NCBI GenBank assembly: GCA_031002005.1
Contig: CM061918.1
Span: 39,684,947-39,748,946, forward strand
Direction: 5' to 3'
DNA from: Vandiemenella viatica
Lineage: Eukaryota; Arthropoda; Insecta; Orthoptera; Morabidae
Length of the DNA stretch: 64,000 nt
The notes under the pieces are model-generated. The model was given only the letters and a program-made list of their open reading frames with translations. It searched no databases and was not told the origin of the DNA. Every line of letters begins with the position of its first letter. The first letter of the stretch is position 1. Below, piece by piece: positions 42,633-54,261 of this stretch. Made by a program: the position numbers and the translations under genes.

Positions 42633-43217
42633 AAGTCTATTAATTTTAATTCAATATGGTACCTCGACTTCAATATTTCGACATTTTCTTCCTGAAATTT
42701 TTACTCTTACAGTTCTTTCAGATTGCTGAGTTAAATGTACTTTTTTTTTATCTTCATCTTGACTGATTACGCATTTTAAAAATATTTTCTACAGGTAATC
42801 TTTTTTTATGATATCATAAACTTTGGGATGTAGGGCTTTAGTTTCTTGTTTCGAATGCTTCATTCTTCGCTGGAACACAGCATGCGCGACAAAAAAGTGT
42901 ATAGGGAATATGTTGGCGATGTGACCTGATTGAATAATGGTCAAAGGTTTTGATGGAAGTATAGGCAAAAGATTACCGTGGGATTGAAAATGTTTCGCGT
43001 GTACATGTGGGACTGAAATTACGGAGGGAGGTTGAACTATATTTCATACGGGAATTAAAATTCATTTTAGTCGAAATACATTTTACGTTCGGACGTTTTT
43101 CTAGTGTCGGGAGGTATCTTGAGCCAACAACAGTATTTTTCGAAACATTTTCGAATATCTCTAAATCTTGACTTCTCGGGTGTGCCAAGTAGTTTACACA
43201 ACCTTTAGCATATTATT
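42633..43217. other. Unassigned AT-rich stretch
   Basis: No supported ORF or repeat apart from a 71-codon minus frame (42973-43188) without family match. Confidence 0.35.
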
Positions 43218-43470
43218 ATTAGCTGCGATGGAGCTAATATCCCGATGGCAATTTATTTACGTAGACTACCTACTAACGATTTATACACATTTTTAGCTTA
43301 AAATCCTTCACACTCTGCGGTATTTGTTCATTACCTCAGGTAATTTGTTAAATTTCCTCACTCCCCTATCTACAAATGAAACCTGTCCTATCCATTGTTT
43401 ATTTATCACTCTTCCTTTCCACGAGCTATTTCTAAATCTCCTCACAATATTTACCCAGGTCGTCTTTGGG
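43218..43470 (-). pseudogene. CR1-like LINE 3' end, diverged
   Basis: Reverse strand: GCTGCGATGGAGC and CCCGATGGCAATTT 3' UTR blocks, then a decayed C-terminus (spacing as in the copy at 40552) up to ACCCAGGTCGTC. Confidence 0.65.
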
Positions 43471-43606
43471 AAGTTGTGTTTTCAAGATATCCAGCTTTAG
43501 AATGCCTCCATTTGAATTTACAAACGTTTTTTTTAAATTGTTTATATCCTGAATACATCCTCTCTACAAATGGTGATGCCTATTTTCTCTAACTCAAGCA
43601 TGGTAA

Positions 43607-44293
43607 CACGTCAATACGTCGGAACCTACAAAAATTGTCCTATCGGTCTGAAATTTGGTATACACATTGCTTAGGCGATTATATTTGATTAAAAGTGTAT
43701 AACGTAAGCTTGGAATGTGTGGAAATAAAGTAAAATCACTTCAAACGTGGGTAGATGTACACGTTATTACCCAAGAAAAACACGTTATTACAAGTCGATA
43801 TTTATTCCGTGTGTTTATTACCCTTAATTCTTGGTCCAGGCTGCATTTCAACCTAGCCACAACTGCTATTAGCAAAAAAATTAAACTTAAATGGTCTGTA
43901 TCAAACATTTGTTACGGTAGACGCCATGTTTTTTCCCTGTAAGGTAGGCTGCCATGCTATATACTAGCACTGAAAAACAATGTCAGCCCGCACAGAGAAA
44001 TTGTGTTACATGATTTTCTACTTATTACGTATCTGCAATTTGCATGTGGAAAACGGTTTTTATTCAATAATGAAGACATAAAAACACGTGGAATGAATGT
44101 CAACAGCTATTATCGTGTATTTCTTGCGTAATAACATGTATGAATCTACCCACATTTCGAGTGATTTTTCTTCATTTCTACATATTCGAAGCTTTCGTTA
44201 TACACTTTAAATCAAATATTATCGCCTAAGGAATGTATGTACCAAATTTCATACCGATAGGGCAGTATTTGTTGGTTCCGACGTATTGACGTG
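43607..44293. mobile_element. MITE with about 190-bp terminal inverted repeats
   Basis: The ends are CACGTCAATACGTCGGAACC and its exact complement. Pairing continues inward for about 190 bp (43607-43795 with 44105-44293). A unique 310-bp middle contains the GGTCCAGGCTGCATTTCAAC block shared with the array at 32-33 kb. No target duplication is evident. Confidence 0.88.
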
Positions 44294-44495
44294 GAGCTCT
44301 CAAGCACTACATTCTTCCATGCCAGTGCTTTTGAACAAAGATAATGCAGTAACTCCTCAAAACAAACAATGCCTTAGATGGAAAGATACTATAAACATGG
44401 TGGTTTACGTATTCATTACGAATGTTTTTGCTCCAACCTATACACTTTTCACTCAAATATCAGTTTTACCTCATTTGAAAAATTACACCGTGCGT

Positions 44496-44722
44496 GTTGG
44501 GCGAATGGTTAACGTTCTGGCCTCGCATTCGGGAGAATGTGGGTTCGAATCCCCGTCTCACCTTCCAGATTTGGGTTTTCCATGGTTTCCCAAGTCATCC
44601 AGGTGAATGCTGGGATGGTTCCCTCAAAAGGTAATGGCCGAATTCCTTCCCATTCCATGTCTTCAGTCCTTTCCTACCCATAGCGTACTGGACGTCGACG
44701 AGGCGTAAAGCCACATGCAAAA
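44496..44722 (+). mobile_element. tRNA-derived SINE, family 1
   Basis: Nearly full length: head CGAATGGTTAACGTTCTGGC, B box GGTTCGAATCCCC, body, tail GACGTCGACGAGGCGTAAAG. Confidence 0.9.
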
Positions 44723-45059
44723 CAAAAAGGGTGAATTTGTCTGTGGAATGGGGGTCACCAAACGGTCGTGTAATTTCTCGTACCGCAGTTTTCTATTAAC
44801 ATCTCAGAGTGCGGTCAAAGGTGAGCATTTTTGTGGCCATTCTAGTGACGTTCCTGGGGAAATTGTTTTCATTTACGGTTATCTGATGTATTACTTCCGC
44901 CACCGATGAGAAAATGATACGTTTCTAAATATGGTTGAACTGTTTCACTGTGATGTATTCTTTGTTTAGGGAATTCTCTGTAGTAAAACGCCGTCTTCAA
45001 TAAAGTTAAAAGCTTTTAAATGTCACTTTGTGCAGCTTGCACTATCACCAGTGACGAAA
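44723..45059. other. Unassigned stretch
   Basis: No supported feature. Confidence 0.4.
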
Positions 45060-46556
45060 ATCTTATATATATATAAAAATAGACGTGTTTTTTCCTATAT
45101 TTCACTTTTCAGCCACCACTACGTAGCACAGATCGCTGATGTTTGTGGGTGGAAGTAGCATGGAGTTTCCTGTCGTGCACAACGTTGGCCGAATGCCGAT
45201 AGCTGTGGGGATGTGGGAGATATAATGATTAAAGTTGGTCAGTGCAGGGCGTTTTCATATTTCGACCAAAAATTCGTATCTCCGTATACTTCTCTTTCCT
45301 GCCACAACTACATCACATAGACCTTTGGTGTTTGTGTGTGGTAGTAGAATCGTCTTTCCTGTCGTGCACTATGGTTGTTAGATGTCGGTAGCTATGGGGG
45401 TGTGGGAGAAATGGGGGTTGAAAGTGGTCGGCCTGTGGCAATTTCATACTTCTGCCAAAGACAAAAGTGTCATGGTGTATCACTTTTCAGCGAAAACTAC
45501 AGATCACAGATAACTGGCGTTTGTGTGTAGTAGTAGCACAGAGTCACCTTTCGATCACAACAGCGGCCGAATTTCAGAAACTGTGGTACTGTGGTAGATA
45601 TGGTGGTTGTAAGTGGCCGACCAAAGATATTTCCGTACTTCGACTGTCTCCGCATATGTCACTTTCCTGCCACAACTACATAGCATAGAGCATTAGTGTT
45701 TGTGTTTGGTAGTAGATTCGTATCTCATGTAGTGCACTATGGTTGTTAGATTTCGGTAGCTATGGGGGTGTGGGAGATATGGGGGTTGAAAGTGGTAGTC
45801 CTGTGGCAATTTCATATTTCTGCCAAAGACAAAAGTGTCAAGGTGTATCACTTTTCAGCGAAAACTATCGATCACAGATCTCTGGCGTTTGTGGGTGGTA
45901 GTAATACAGAGTCACCTTTCGATCACAACAGCGGGCGAATTTCATAAACTGTGATTGTGTGGGAGATATGGTGGTTGTAAGTGGCCGACCAAGGATATTT
46001 TCGTATTTCGACGAAAGGCATGTGTCTACGCAGATTTCACTTTTCTGCCACGACTACATGTTTATGTGTGGTAGTAGAATCGTGTCTGTTGTCGTGCACT
46101 ATGGTTGTTAGATGTCTGTAGCTATGGGAGTGTGGAAGATATGGGGGATGAAAATGGTCGACCTGCGGCAATTTCATATTTATGCCAAAGACGCATGTGT
46201 CACGGTGTATCACTTTTAAGTGAAAACTATCAATCGCAGATCACTGGCGTTTGTGTGTGGTAGTAACACAGAGTCTCCCATCGATCACAACGTTGGCCGA
46301 AATTCGGTAACTGTGGGAGTGTGAGAGATATGGTGTTTGAAATTGGTCGATCATGAATATTTTGGTATTTCATCCAAAGACTTGTGTGTATCCGTAAATT
46401 TTACTTTGCTGCCGGGGCTACAGAGCGCAGAAGACTGGTATTTGTGTGTGGTAATAGTATCGAGTCTCCCATCGTGCACTATGGTGATTAGATGTCTATA
46501 GCTGTCAATATGAATTCTTTACAATCACGAACGAAGTCGTGGGTACCAGCTAGTAA
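45060..46556 (+). mobile_element. Tandem-repeat-cored element (possible Helitron/INE-1-like), core 185 bp x 8
   Basis: The left end is TCTTATATATATATAAAAAT and the right end is CGTGGGTACCAGCTAGTAAT. The core has eight units starting near 45101, 45290, 45479, 45657, 45846, 46035, 46207 and 46398 (spacing 172-191 bp). Units alternate between a CACTTTTCAGCGAAAACTA type and a CTTTCCTGCCACAACTACAT type, so the real period is a dimer of about 370 bp. The termini resemble those of the element at 54262-55387. Superfamily assignment is tentative. Confidence 0.7.
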
Positions 46557-46847
46557 TATAAAAAAATCTTTTTAAATGTGGGTCACTTTGTGCGTTTCTC
46601 ATAGATGCCATACCGAGATTTACAATTTCACACAGTTAAAACTGTTCCATAGGCTGCAATTGCAGCAGATTGTCACGCCGACTTTATCAGTCGCAGGCAT
46701 AAGTCAATATACGCTGTCAGTTGAGACGTAAAGAAAGCAGTGATTGCTTGGAGATCAACCTAAATTACTCTTGTCCCTTCAGTGTACATATTTGTTGACG
46801 TAGACAATGGAAGATAAGGTATGATATACGTATTTCTTATGGTCCAC

Positions 46848-47045
46848 CGATGGTGGCGGATGAGCAGTTAGGCTCTGGCCTCGTATCCGGGAGAACGTGG
46901 GATCGAATCCCCGTCTGGCCATCTAGATTTTTTTTCATGGTTTCCCCAGATCAATCCAGCAAATACAGATATGGTTCCTTTAAAAGACCATGGCCGAATT
47001 CCTCCCCGGCGTCTATTGAGAGCGATCCCGCTACAACAACATTAA
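46848..47045 (+). mobile_element. tRNA-derived SINE, family 1
   Basis: Head GGATGAGCAGTTAGGCTCTG, B box GGATCGAATCCCC, body with GACCATGGCCGAATTCC; the tail is diverged. Confidence 0.88.
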
Positions 47046-47233
47046 ATAATATCTTTGTAATATGTAGTCAGTCGTAAGACGTATTATTTTCAAGCAGTAA
47101 TTCTGTTGTAATGCAGCCTGGACCAGCATGAAGCCGTTAAATGTACATTGGAAAGAATTTTTAGCGGAGTCATGCGTTTGACCACTGCAGTATTATGATG
47201 CCAACTCCAGCCGGAATTGCGATCTCCAGTAAT

Positions 47234-47318
47234 CCCCTTTACTGTTCCTTACCCCCAGTCCATTTATTTACCGCCTATAATGACCTTGACGTCAACAAGG
47301 CGTAAAGCCATGTGGTCA
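47234..47318 (+). mobile_element. SINE family 1, 3' tail only
   Basis: Only the last part is present: CCTTACCCCCAGTCC, CCGCCTATAATGACC, GACGTCAACAAGGCGTAAAG. Confidence 0.65.
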
Positions 47319-47747
47319 AGGCAGCATTTCAACTTAACACACAACCACTTAGAAGCCAAAAGTTGGCGTTAACAAGCGGCTTAAGACTGATATAATTTCT
47401 GTAACTATAACATGCTTAAATTAAGCAAATTCTAGTATAAGCTTTGCGAGAATGCGTCGTATTTAACAGATTGTAAGTTCATTGATGGTGGCGTTTAACT
47501 ATACATAGGGCCCCAGGAGTTTGTTGATACGGTGCGTTAATCTGTACCGTGAATATTGATTCGCCATGTCTTCTTACCAGTACGGTTTCGTTTTCGTCAT
47601 CTTTACCTGCTTTGTTTTCCCATCAGTAGTGCTCCATTATCCTCACGTCACTGTTACCATACAATCCGAAGCTCTCCTACGGAAACAAGGTTCTATAATC
47701 ATAAACCTTATTGCCTTGAAATATCCTACAAGTATATATTTCTTTTT
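47319..47747. other. Unassigned stretch
   Basis: Starts with a diverged GGTCAAGGCAGCATTTCAAC block of the kind seen at 32-33 kb and 43.8 kb. Overlapping frames 47556-47787 have no family match. Confidence 0.35.
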
Positions 47748-47970
47748 TACTAATGGCTTTATGCCTCGTCGACGTCGAGGTCATTAGAGGCGGGATGGGA
47801 CTGGGGACAAGGAACTGGAAGGAATTCGGCCATGGCCTTTCGAAGTAAGCATCCCGGCATTCACCTAGGATGATTTGGGGGAACCTTGGAAAACCCAAAT
47901 CTGTATGCCCGGATGGAGATTCGAACCACCGCGGCGTCCTCCCGAATGCGAGGCCAGAGAGTTAACCGCT
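47748..47970 (-). mobile_element. tRNA-derived SINE, family 1, nearly full length
   Basis: Reverse copy with GCCTCGTCGACGTCGAGGTC tail, GAATTCGGCCATGGCC, AACCTTGGAAAACCCAAATC, GATTCGAACC B box, and GCGAGGCCAGAGAGTTAACC head. Confidence 0.9.
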
Positions 47971-48149
47971 TATATATTTATATACTTATTTTACTACATA
48001 TAGATCAGCAGACATCCTTCCTGCTAAAGTTACCACTGACAAGACTATTGCGTCTATGGTAGCTATGACCATAATTACAGTACAAGGAATAGATATAACA
48101 GTTTGGCCGTGTACGATAGAACGAGGAACAAGCTAAAACCACTAGCCTG

Positions 48150-48345
48150 ACGCCAAGCACTCATTCGGGAGGACGCGGGTTCGAATCCCCGTCCGGTCAT
48201 CCAAATTTGGGTTTTCCATGGTTTCCCGAAATACCTCCAGGCAAGTGCCGGGAAGGTTCCTTCAAAAGGCCATGGCCGAATTCCTTCTCGTTCCTTTCCC
48301 CTGCTGATAAACTCGACGTCAACAAGGCGTAAAGACGTCACAAAC
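48150..48345 (+). mobile_element. tRNA-derived SINE, family 1
   Basis: B box GGGTTCGAATCCCCGTCCGG, body and GACGTCAACAAGGCGTAAAG tail; the A-box side is diverged. Confidence 0.88.
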
Positions 48346-48559
48346 AAAAGCGAGCCTGACGGAACAGGAATAATGATATGAGTTTCTATAGCTATAATCA
48401 CACAGGAGTACAGTAAATATGTCTGGTATTAATCGCTGAAATATTGTTTGCCCGTTAGTGGCAGTGTTTAAATTTACCGAGTAAACCGCTTCTGTTGTGA
48501 CTGCCCGAATCCAGGTAGTTTTACGTGGAATCCAAACCACTAGAAGCAAAGTCAATTTG

Positions 48560-48656
48560 TAGGCCCGTAAAAATTACAAGTGATGGTGTGCGAACCGAGG
48601 ATCTTAAGATTTCCAGTCGAGCGCATTAACCAACTGAACCACCAAACAGCTCGTCA
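48560..48656 (-). mobile_element. tRNA-like sequence, probably a SINE head
   Basis: The reverse strand reads GTGGTTCAGTTGGTTAATGC (A box), CTCGACTGGAAATCTTAAGA (anticodon side) and CCTCGGTTCGCACACC (B box). The anticodon and T arms are plausible, but the acceptor stem does not pair well, so a functional tRNA is unlikely. Confidence 0.5.
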
Positions 48657-49729
48657 TCCAACAGGAAAACATTCTGCTACAAATCCATAATACAAATGTA
48701 TTCTCTTGCATCAACCTACGAAAATACTGTTCATATTAAACATGACGCGGCGCCACCCGAACAGCCAAGAATCAACTGACTCTGGCCACGGAAGTCTACG
48801 ATTACTACGAAAATACTGTTAACAACTTAAAAATTTAACGTTAAATTTACTTTTACATTTTTATATGTATTGTAGGAATTTTTTAAAATGCCAAGTAATA
48901 TTTTACAATATTCAGCAATTGCGCCTAAAATTTGTAAGTTTTTAATTCCTGTGTATTAATTCTATAACACTTACCATGGACCTATTCCACCGCTTTATTT
49001 AGTATTTTATTGGACTTTTTGTACTGGTTTGATGTTTGTCATTGTAAATGTTATTTATTCCAGGTGTTTGTATATCTACATATGCTTTTTTCCGATTGGT
49101 GCAATAATTTTTTTCTTTAACGTTATCAGCACGAAGATTAATTGCGAACACTGGAATTTATTGAAATAAATGGTGTGTAATATTCTTAATATATGCTGTA
49201 AAATTAGGATGCTCTTATATCAAACGGTCTGTTTTTGCTGAATTCAGAATAACTTAATTCTTCAACTAGAAATTACGTACCGGTTCCGTTCGAGAAGCAC
49301 ATATATTAGGACTAGCGTAGAGATCTGTAATTTTTAGTTTTTCTGATTTCATTTATTAATAGCTATAGGTTATGAGCTATTTTCGTGTTCGAAGGTCCTT
49401 CGGCTCGTATATCTTTAACGATTTCAGCCACCTACTCTAAAAACCACTGATAGCATTGGTGCCCGGTGCTTTACAATACATGCAGAATCTATTTCCGGCG
49501 AATCCATTTCTAACTTCTTCAGAGAATGAATTTGTAAAGTGTGTGTAAAGTGCTTTAGCCTTGTCGTGCATCCTTTGTATATTGATGACATACTGTTGAT
49601 ATTATAATTTCTCTAACGTGTGGCCAAAATATCTTCCATTTTATTACAAAGCTCTTGGAGTTGTAAATCGTTAAATGCCTCACATGTCGACTTTAACCGA
49701 ACTTCTTAATTCATTTAATCTTCTGTGTA
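48657..49729. other. Unassigned AT-rich stretch
   Basis: No supported feature. It may include decayed 3' sequence of the minus-strand LINE to its right. Confidence 0.35.
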
Positions 49730-50467
49730 TCACCTTCTATTTTTAATTTCACACCTACCCTGAGGTTGTCCGCATCGGGATAAGATTGGCGATACCGTCT
49801 CTAACTTTACATGTCGATCAGATACACAGCTAAACACTGAGCAAGTTAATTGAGGCTGATGGTGACGTAGAACACTCGAGTATATGCTGCTTGGTTTGGT
49901 CCTCACCACATTCACACTTAATGTTGGTAACATCAATACAACCCCATTTCATGAGATAATCCTCCCCGCTATCGGTTCAAGGACCTCCAGACGTTCCAAT
50001 TCTCTGCATGACCAGGTGACAAGCGCACTACAAATGTCAGTGGTACTGAAATGTTGTGGACCTCGGTTTTCAACAACTGCAAGTTTGCGTTTTCAGGTGA
50101 TCCATTTAATTCCCACGATCTCGGCAGGTAGCTTTTTCTGGGCTGGTGGCTCATAGCCGTGCAGTGGATGAGCGCTTTCGCGTTCTACTTATGTCGTCTC
50201 TCGGTTAACAGCCACTTCTCTTCGGATATTCGGCGGTGCAATCCCCGAAAGCTTGTATAGCCTATCATCTGGGGTGGGCTTTAGGCATCCTGTCATCAGC
50301 CTACATTTGTTATTGAGGGCCTCATCCGTTTGAAATAAGTACCAAACTGGCTATGCATGTTCGGCAACAGAACAACAAACGTCCATAGTTGATGAACGAA
50401 TAGTTCGTAGTTGGACTGCCCTACTGTAATCCTACCAATTATGCATCAAGTTGTTTCTTGTGAAACC

Positions 50468-50698
50468 GAGAGTGGTGGTGTAACGGTTAGCGTACTGGCC
50501 TCGCATTCGGCAGGACGGCGGTTCGAATCCCCATCCGGTGATCAAGTTTTGGGTTTTCCATGGTTTCCCAAATCACTCCAGGCAAATGCCGGGATGCTTC
50601 CTTCAAAAGGCCATGGCCGAATTCCTTCCCATTCCTTGCCCCCCATCCTTTCCCGTCTCTAAAGACCTCGCTGTTAGAGACATTAAGCAGTTAAAAAA
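50468..50698 (+). mobile_element. tRNA-derived SINE, family 1, inserted in a LINE
   Basis: Full length: CCGAGAGTGGTGGTGTAACG head, CGGTTCGAATCCCC B box, body, 'gacattaagcagtt' 3' variant and A-rich end. It is nearly identical over its 3' part to the copy at 13584, which suggests a younger sub-family. Confidence 0.92.
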
Positions 50699-50807
50699 AA
50701 GTTTAGTATGAAAATTTTCGTTTTGGACTTCATGCAGTGCCTCTTATAGGTGAAGGATCTGTTGAATGTGGCTCTCGGGTATTTTCTTGAAGTGCTCTAT
50801 GTCTGCA

Positions 50808-51513
50808 CAGTGCTGCCAATTCTACAGATTTATCCGTAGATCTACGAATTTTTATAAAAAAATGGGATTTTCGGATTTTGTTAAAATACCTACGGATTTT
50901 TGTTACTTGTTGGTTTTTCCTTATATTGGTATTTTGTTAAACTTTAAGGGTATAGTGTTAATGCAACACAGAATTGTCAATAATTGTGAATCGTTTCCTT
51001 GCAACCGCTCATGTGAACCAAAGACTGAAGTGGAATAAAGCTCATATTTTGTTTGTTATAGATTTTATTGTTCTTAAAAGAGCGTAATACAGAACTATCG
51101 GCGCACTCTTTATGCACGATAACATCCTCGGTGACACGGCTTACAAAGCAGTGCCTTCCGAGAAGGGTAAACCAATATCCGAGAATCAAAGGGGTCGCAG
51201 TTTTTAACATTTCCTTTGCAGAATGTCAACAAAGAAAATGAATGGTACCTTAAAAAAATGGTAGGCACAGCAACAGCAGCGATGACAGTGACTATATATA
51301 AAACATGTCCAGAGATATTTCTTACTTTCAATGTAGAATATTATTTTGTATTTCGAATTTTAAAGACCTGGAAGTAAAAATTATTAATTTTGACTTTCTC
51401 TTCAACAGTTATTGCATGTCTTTCAGTTACCGAGCCTCCGGATTTTTTACCCAATCTACGGAAATTTTAGCGACCATCTACGGATATTCAAATCCACAAG
51501 ACTAGCAGCACTG
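50808..51513. mobile_element. Non-autonomous hAT element (hAT-4) inserted in a LINE
   Basis: The ends are CAGTGCTGCCAATTCTACAG and the inverse of CAGTGCTGCTAGTCTTGTGG. The flanks TGTCTGCA (50800-50807) and TCTCTGCA (51514-51521) form an 8-bp duplication with one mismatch. Subterminal CTACGGAT/ATCCGTAG repeats occur at both ends. 706 bp, no transposase. The minus-strand LINE frame resumes on both sides of it. Confidence 0.88.
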
Positions 51514-52130
51514 TCTCTGCACTTCAACACCTAACATTATTTTCATCGTAGGCTGAGATTTCCTATTTTTTTAGATGAAAGTCACATGCTTTAGTTTTAT
51601 GAGGTTTGGTCTTAACTGATATTTCCTATAATGCCTTGATAGGCATTCAAGGACAGCAGACACATTTCTTTCTACTGCTTCAAGCTTTTTGTTTTTTGTG
51701 CCCGGGGCGGTGTACAAGAAGCTCCTTGTAGTTGGATGTAAAGGCTGATAGTTTGAATATATGTTTAAAAGGGTTGCGGCCAGTAGCCTTCTTTGGGGTA
51801 GAGCATTTTTTATTATTATTGTTTATTTATTTTGTACCCTCTATCGGCTGCGCTGTCCTTGAAAGCAGACGAAAAACTAATGGCTTTGGAGGAGAACAGC
51901 GATGAATTTGATTAACCTGGAGGCTTTTTCCGGTTGTATACCTTGTCAAGGATTAATTGGTGGTTAACAGTATCGTATGCTGCTGACAGATCCACAAAGA
52001 TGACGCCTGTGGCCCTCAAATTCATAAACTGTTAGTCTCAGCAATTTTTCAGTAGAAATTTAACCAGGGCGAAAGCCTGCTTGCTGAGCTATGTTTTGGA
52101 TCAATAATAGGCTGGATACAATTCGGAAGT

Positions 52131-53149
52131 AACAGTTCAAAAATTTTATGAAGGTGACACACAAGCGCTGCCGATATTAAAATTCAACTATACCCCGCTT
52201 ATATGGGCTTTGGTGTCCAGGTGACGTGCCAAAGGCTTTATAAGCGGGGACTCTTCCGAAATCCGACACTTCACCAGAAGATGGAACCAGAGGCATGCTC
52301 CGAAACGTCGCTTTGTATTTTTACTAACGCGCTATCCCGGTGGAAAGCCCTAGAAGGTTTTACGCAACTGACTCACCGACAAACCCTACATTCTTTAATC
52401 ATGAAAAATATTGCATAAGTTTTTTTTTTATCCCTGGGCGTAGTGGATGGGAAGTCCGCTTTAAGTCGCGTGCCAGTGTCGCATACTACGTTTACACTAC
52501 TTATCAGAGCCCAGACAACGGTTATGTTAGCTCCTGGTGGGCGCTTCGAGTCCATCACAAACTACTTACTCTTTACATTAATTATCACCATATTTCCTAA
52601 ACTGAACACACAGCTGTCGCCTCTCTGTTTTTAGATTTGCCACTGTATTATAGAGTGAGATGTATCTGAACATTTCGCGCAACTAGTTGGTTTTCGGATT
52701 CACGATACTGCGGAACTATTTCCTGTTGTGTAGTAATTGACGCAATAAGTTTAAAAGACACTGTTTATCTTCGATTTGTTCTCTAAATTAGAACGTCGTA
52801 TCAAGTACAAAGATGAACTATGCTATCGGTAGAGAAAGCATAGGTACGGTTCACAGTTATCTTGGTACATTCAGATCTGTTACAGTCCCTAACAAATAAA
52901 TGTTTCTTAGAATGTATTCTTCATATATCGCACACAGGCATAGCAATGAAAAGAGAACGTGGAGCCAGTTCGTTGCGATTTATTTTATTTTCCTTCTCTG
53001 CACCTTACGCTCTATCAATTTTTATCCCTACATTTTTTGTTTCGGCAGTTACCCTAGCCCATTTTACGTCGTTCTGCAGCTATGCTTTTGTATCTATTTT
53101 ACAGTGTGATCTGACGGAATATATAGCTGGTTAGGTCAACAAGGAACGT
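52131..53149. other. Unassigned; possible retroelement tail
   Basis: Around 52262-52320, CCAGAAGATGG…CCGAAACGTCGCTT resembles the 3' region of Penelope-like elements and some LINEs. Overlapping frames at 52203-52634 and 52862-53134 show no family match. Confidence 0.3.
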
Positions 53150-53920
53150 TGTAAAAAAAAGTCAGCTTATTAGATGTACAGATAAAAAAAATTCATTTTG
53201 ATTGGAAGGTGGGGAAAGAATAACTTGTCGAAGACTTAAAATGTAAATACCTTGCATAACATTTGATAACAAACTCAGTTGGGCAGGATACATTTGACAG
53301 TTGATGGAAAAGGTTTTTGTTATCCTTCACTTGTTGGAGAGAGTTATGATGGGATATAAGAGAAATAAGGGAATTGGGTTACAAAACTTTGGTCAGACCA
53401 TTGCTTGAATGTGTTAGTGTAGTATGGGACCCATATTTCTGGTATCAAATACGGGAGTTGGAGAGGGGCAAAGAAGGGATGCTAGATTTGTCTCCGGAAA
53501 TTATTATAGAACACAATCAGTAACTGATATGATAATGGAGCTCGAACGAGATTCATTTGAAGACAGGAGGAGGGTGAAAATAGTCATGGGAGTGTACAAT
53601 ATTTACATTGATGATGAGGCGTGGAAAGATGTTGGAGAATTAGGAGAGGTGCTTAGAAGGGAAAAGATTACCATAACCACAAACTGGCTGTTGATTTCAG
53701 GCATAATTGTGTGGGAAGATTTTCTTTCGTATGTAAGGGAGTTATGAAATGGAATAAATTGTCAACAGAAATGATGAATAATTACCAAAAACGCTAAAGT
53801 AATTTAAAGTTTAAATTAATAGAGGACAAAAGTGGATGGCAAAAAGTTGGGGGAAGAAAGGGTGTGTGGGGAGGTTGCTACCGGAAGAAGCGATACATCG
53901 AGGTTAAATTAACTCCTCCC
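53150..53920 (+). pseudogene. CR1-like LINE ORF2 C-terminal region and 3' end
   Basis: Order: LKCKYL…TFDNKLSWAGYI, a TLVRPLLECVSVVWDPYF motif (about 53390), then RDARFVSGNYYRTQSVTDMI, MELERDSFEDRRRVKIVMGV, YNIYIDDEAWKDVGELG, CVGRFSFVCKGVMKWNKL, KTLK-FKV and a 3' UTR like that of the copy at 28090. The frame changes several times; 53424-53747 is open. Confidence 0.85.
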
Positions 53921-54079
53921 ATTAGATTACGTTTCTTCAAACAATAGGAAGGATTATCAATCTGCAACTGAAACAGACGTGGTGACTACGGTTTACAGCC
54001 TTAGAAGCTCAATATAATCATGACTACTTATGACGAGACCTCATCAGCTAATGATTTAAAATGATTGATAATGATCATA

Positions 54080-54180
54080 AGGTGGAAGACTAAACTCTAG
54101 TTGAAAGCATAAAGTGTAAATTTTTTGGCATATCATTGGACAATTAACTCGGTTCGACGGTACACTGACAGCAAGTAATA
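54080..54180 (+). pseudogene. Small CR1-like LINE ORF2 scrap
   Basis: LESIKCKFFGISLDN then GSTVH corresponds to the LKCxYLGIxxDNKLSW block of the copies at 23400 and 53150. Confidence 0.55.
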
Positions 54181-54261
54181 GGGACGAAATTAATTTGCTG
54201 GAGACTGATGTAACCGAGATGTGAGAATTATTAATTGCGATTGAAAACATATCCAGGTGGT

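Larger units (their letters stand above)
49730..52130 (-). pseudogene. Jockey-like LINE ORF2, interrupted by a SINE and a hAT element
   Basis: Reading leftwards from about 52130: KAGFRPG, LLRLTVYEFEGH, RFIAVLLQ then FFVCFQGQRSRWRVQ, ALPQRRLLAATLLNIYSN (the family LPQGSVL motif), QPLHPTTRSFLYTAP (the palm YADD motif is lost). After the hAT-4 insertion come YPRATFNRSFTYKRHCMKSK; after the SINE, EHAWPVWYLFQT, ALNNKCRLMTGCLKPTPDDR and NIRREVAVNRE, ending near 49740. Frames alternate and stops are common. Deleting the two insertions restores the family order, giving a clean nesting history. Confidence 0.85.

Noticed and set aside
52262..52400. Penelope-like element 3' end
   Set aside because: Only an AGAAGATGG…CGAAACGTCGC string supports it; no GIY-YIG or RT residue pattern was seen, so it is mentioned only as a possible tail.
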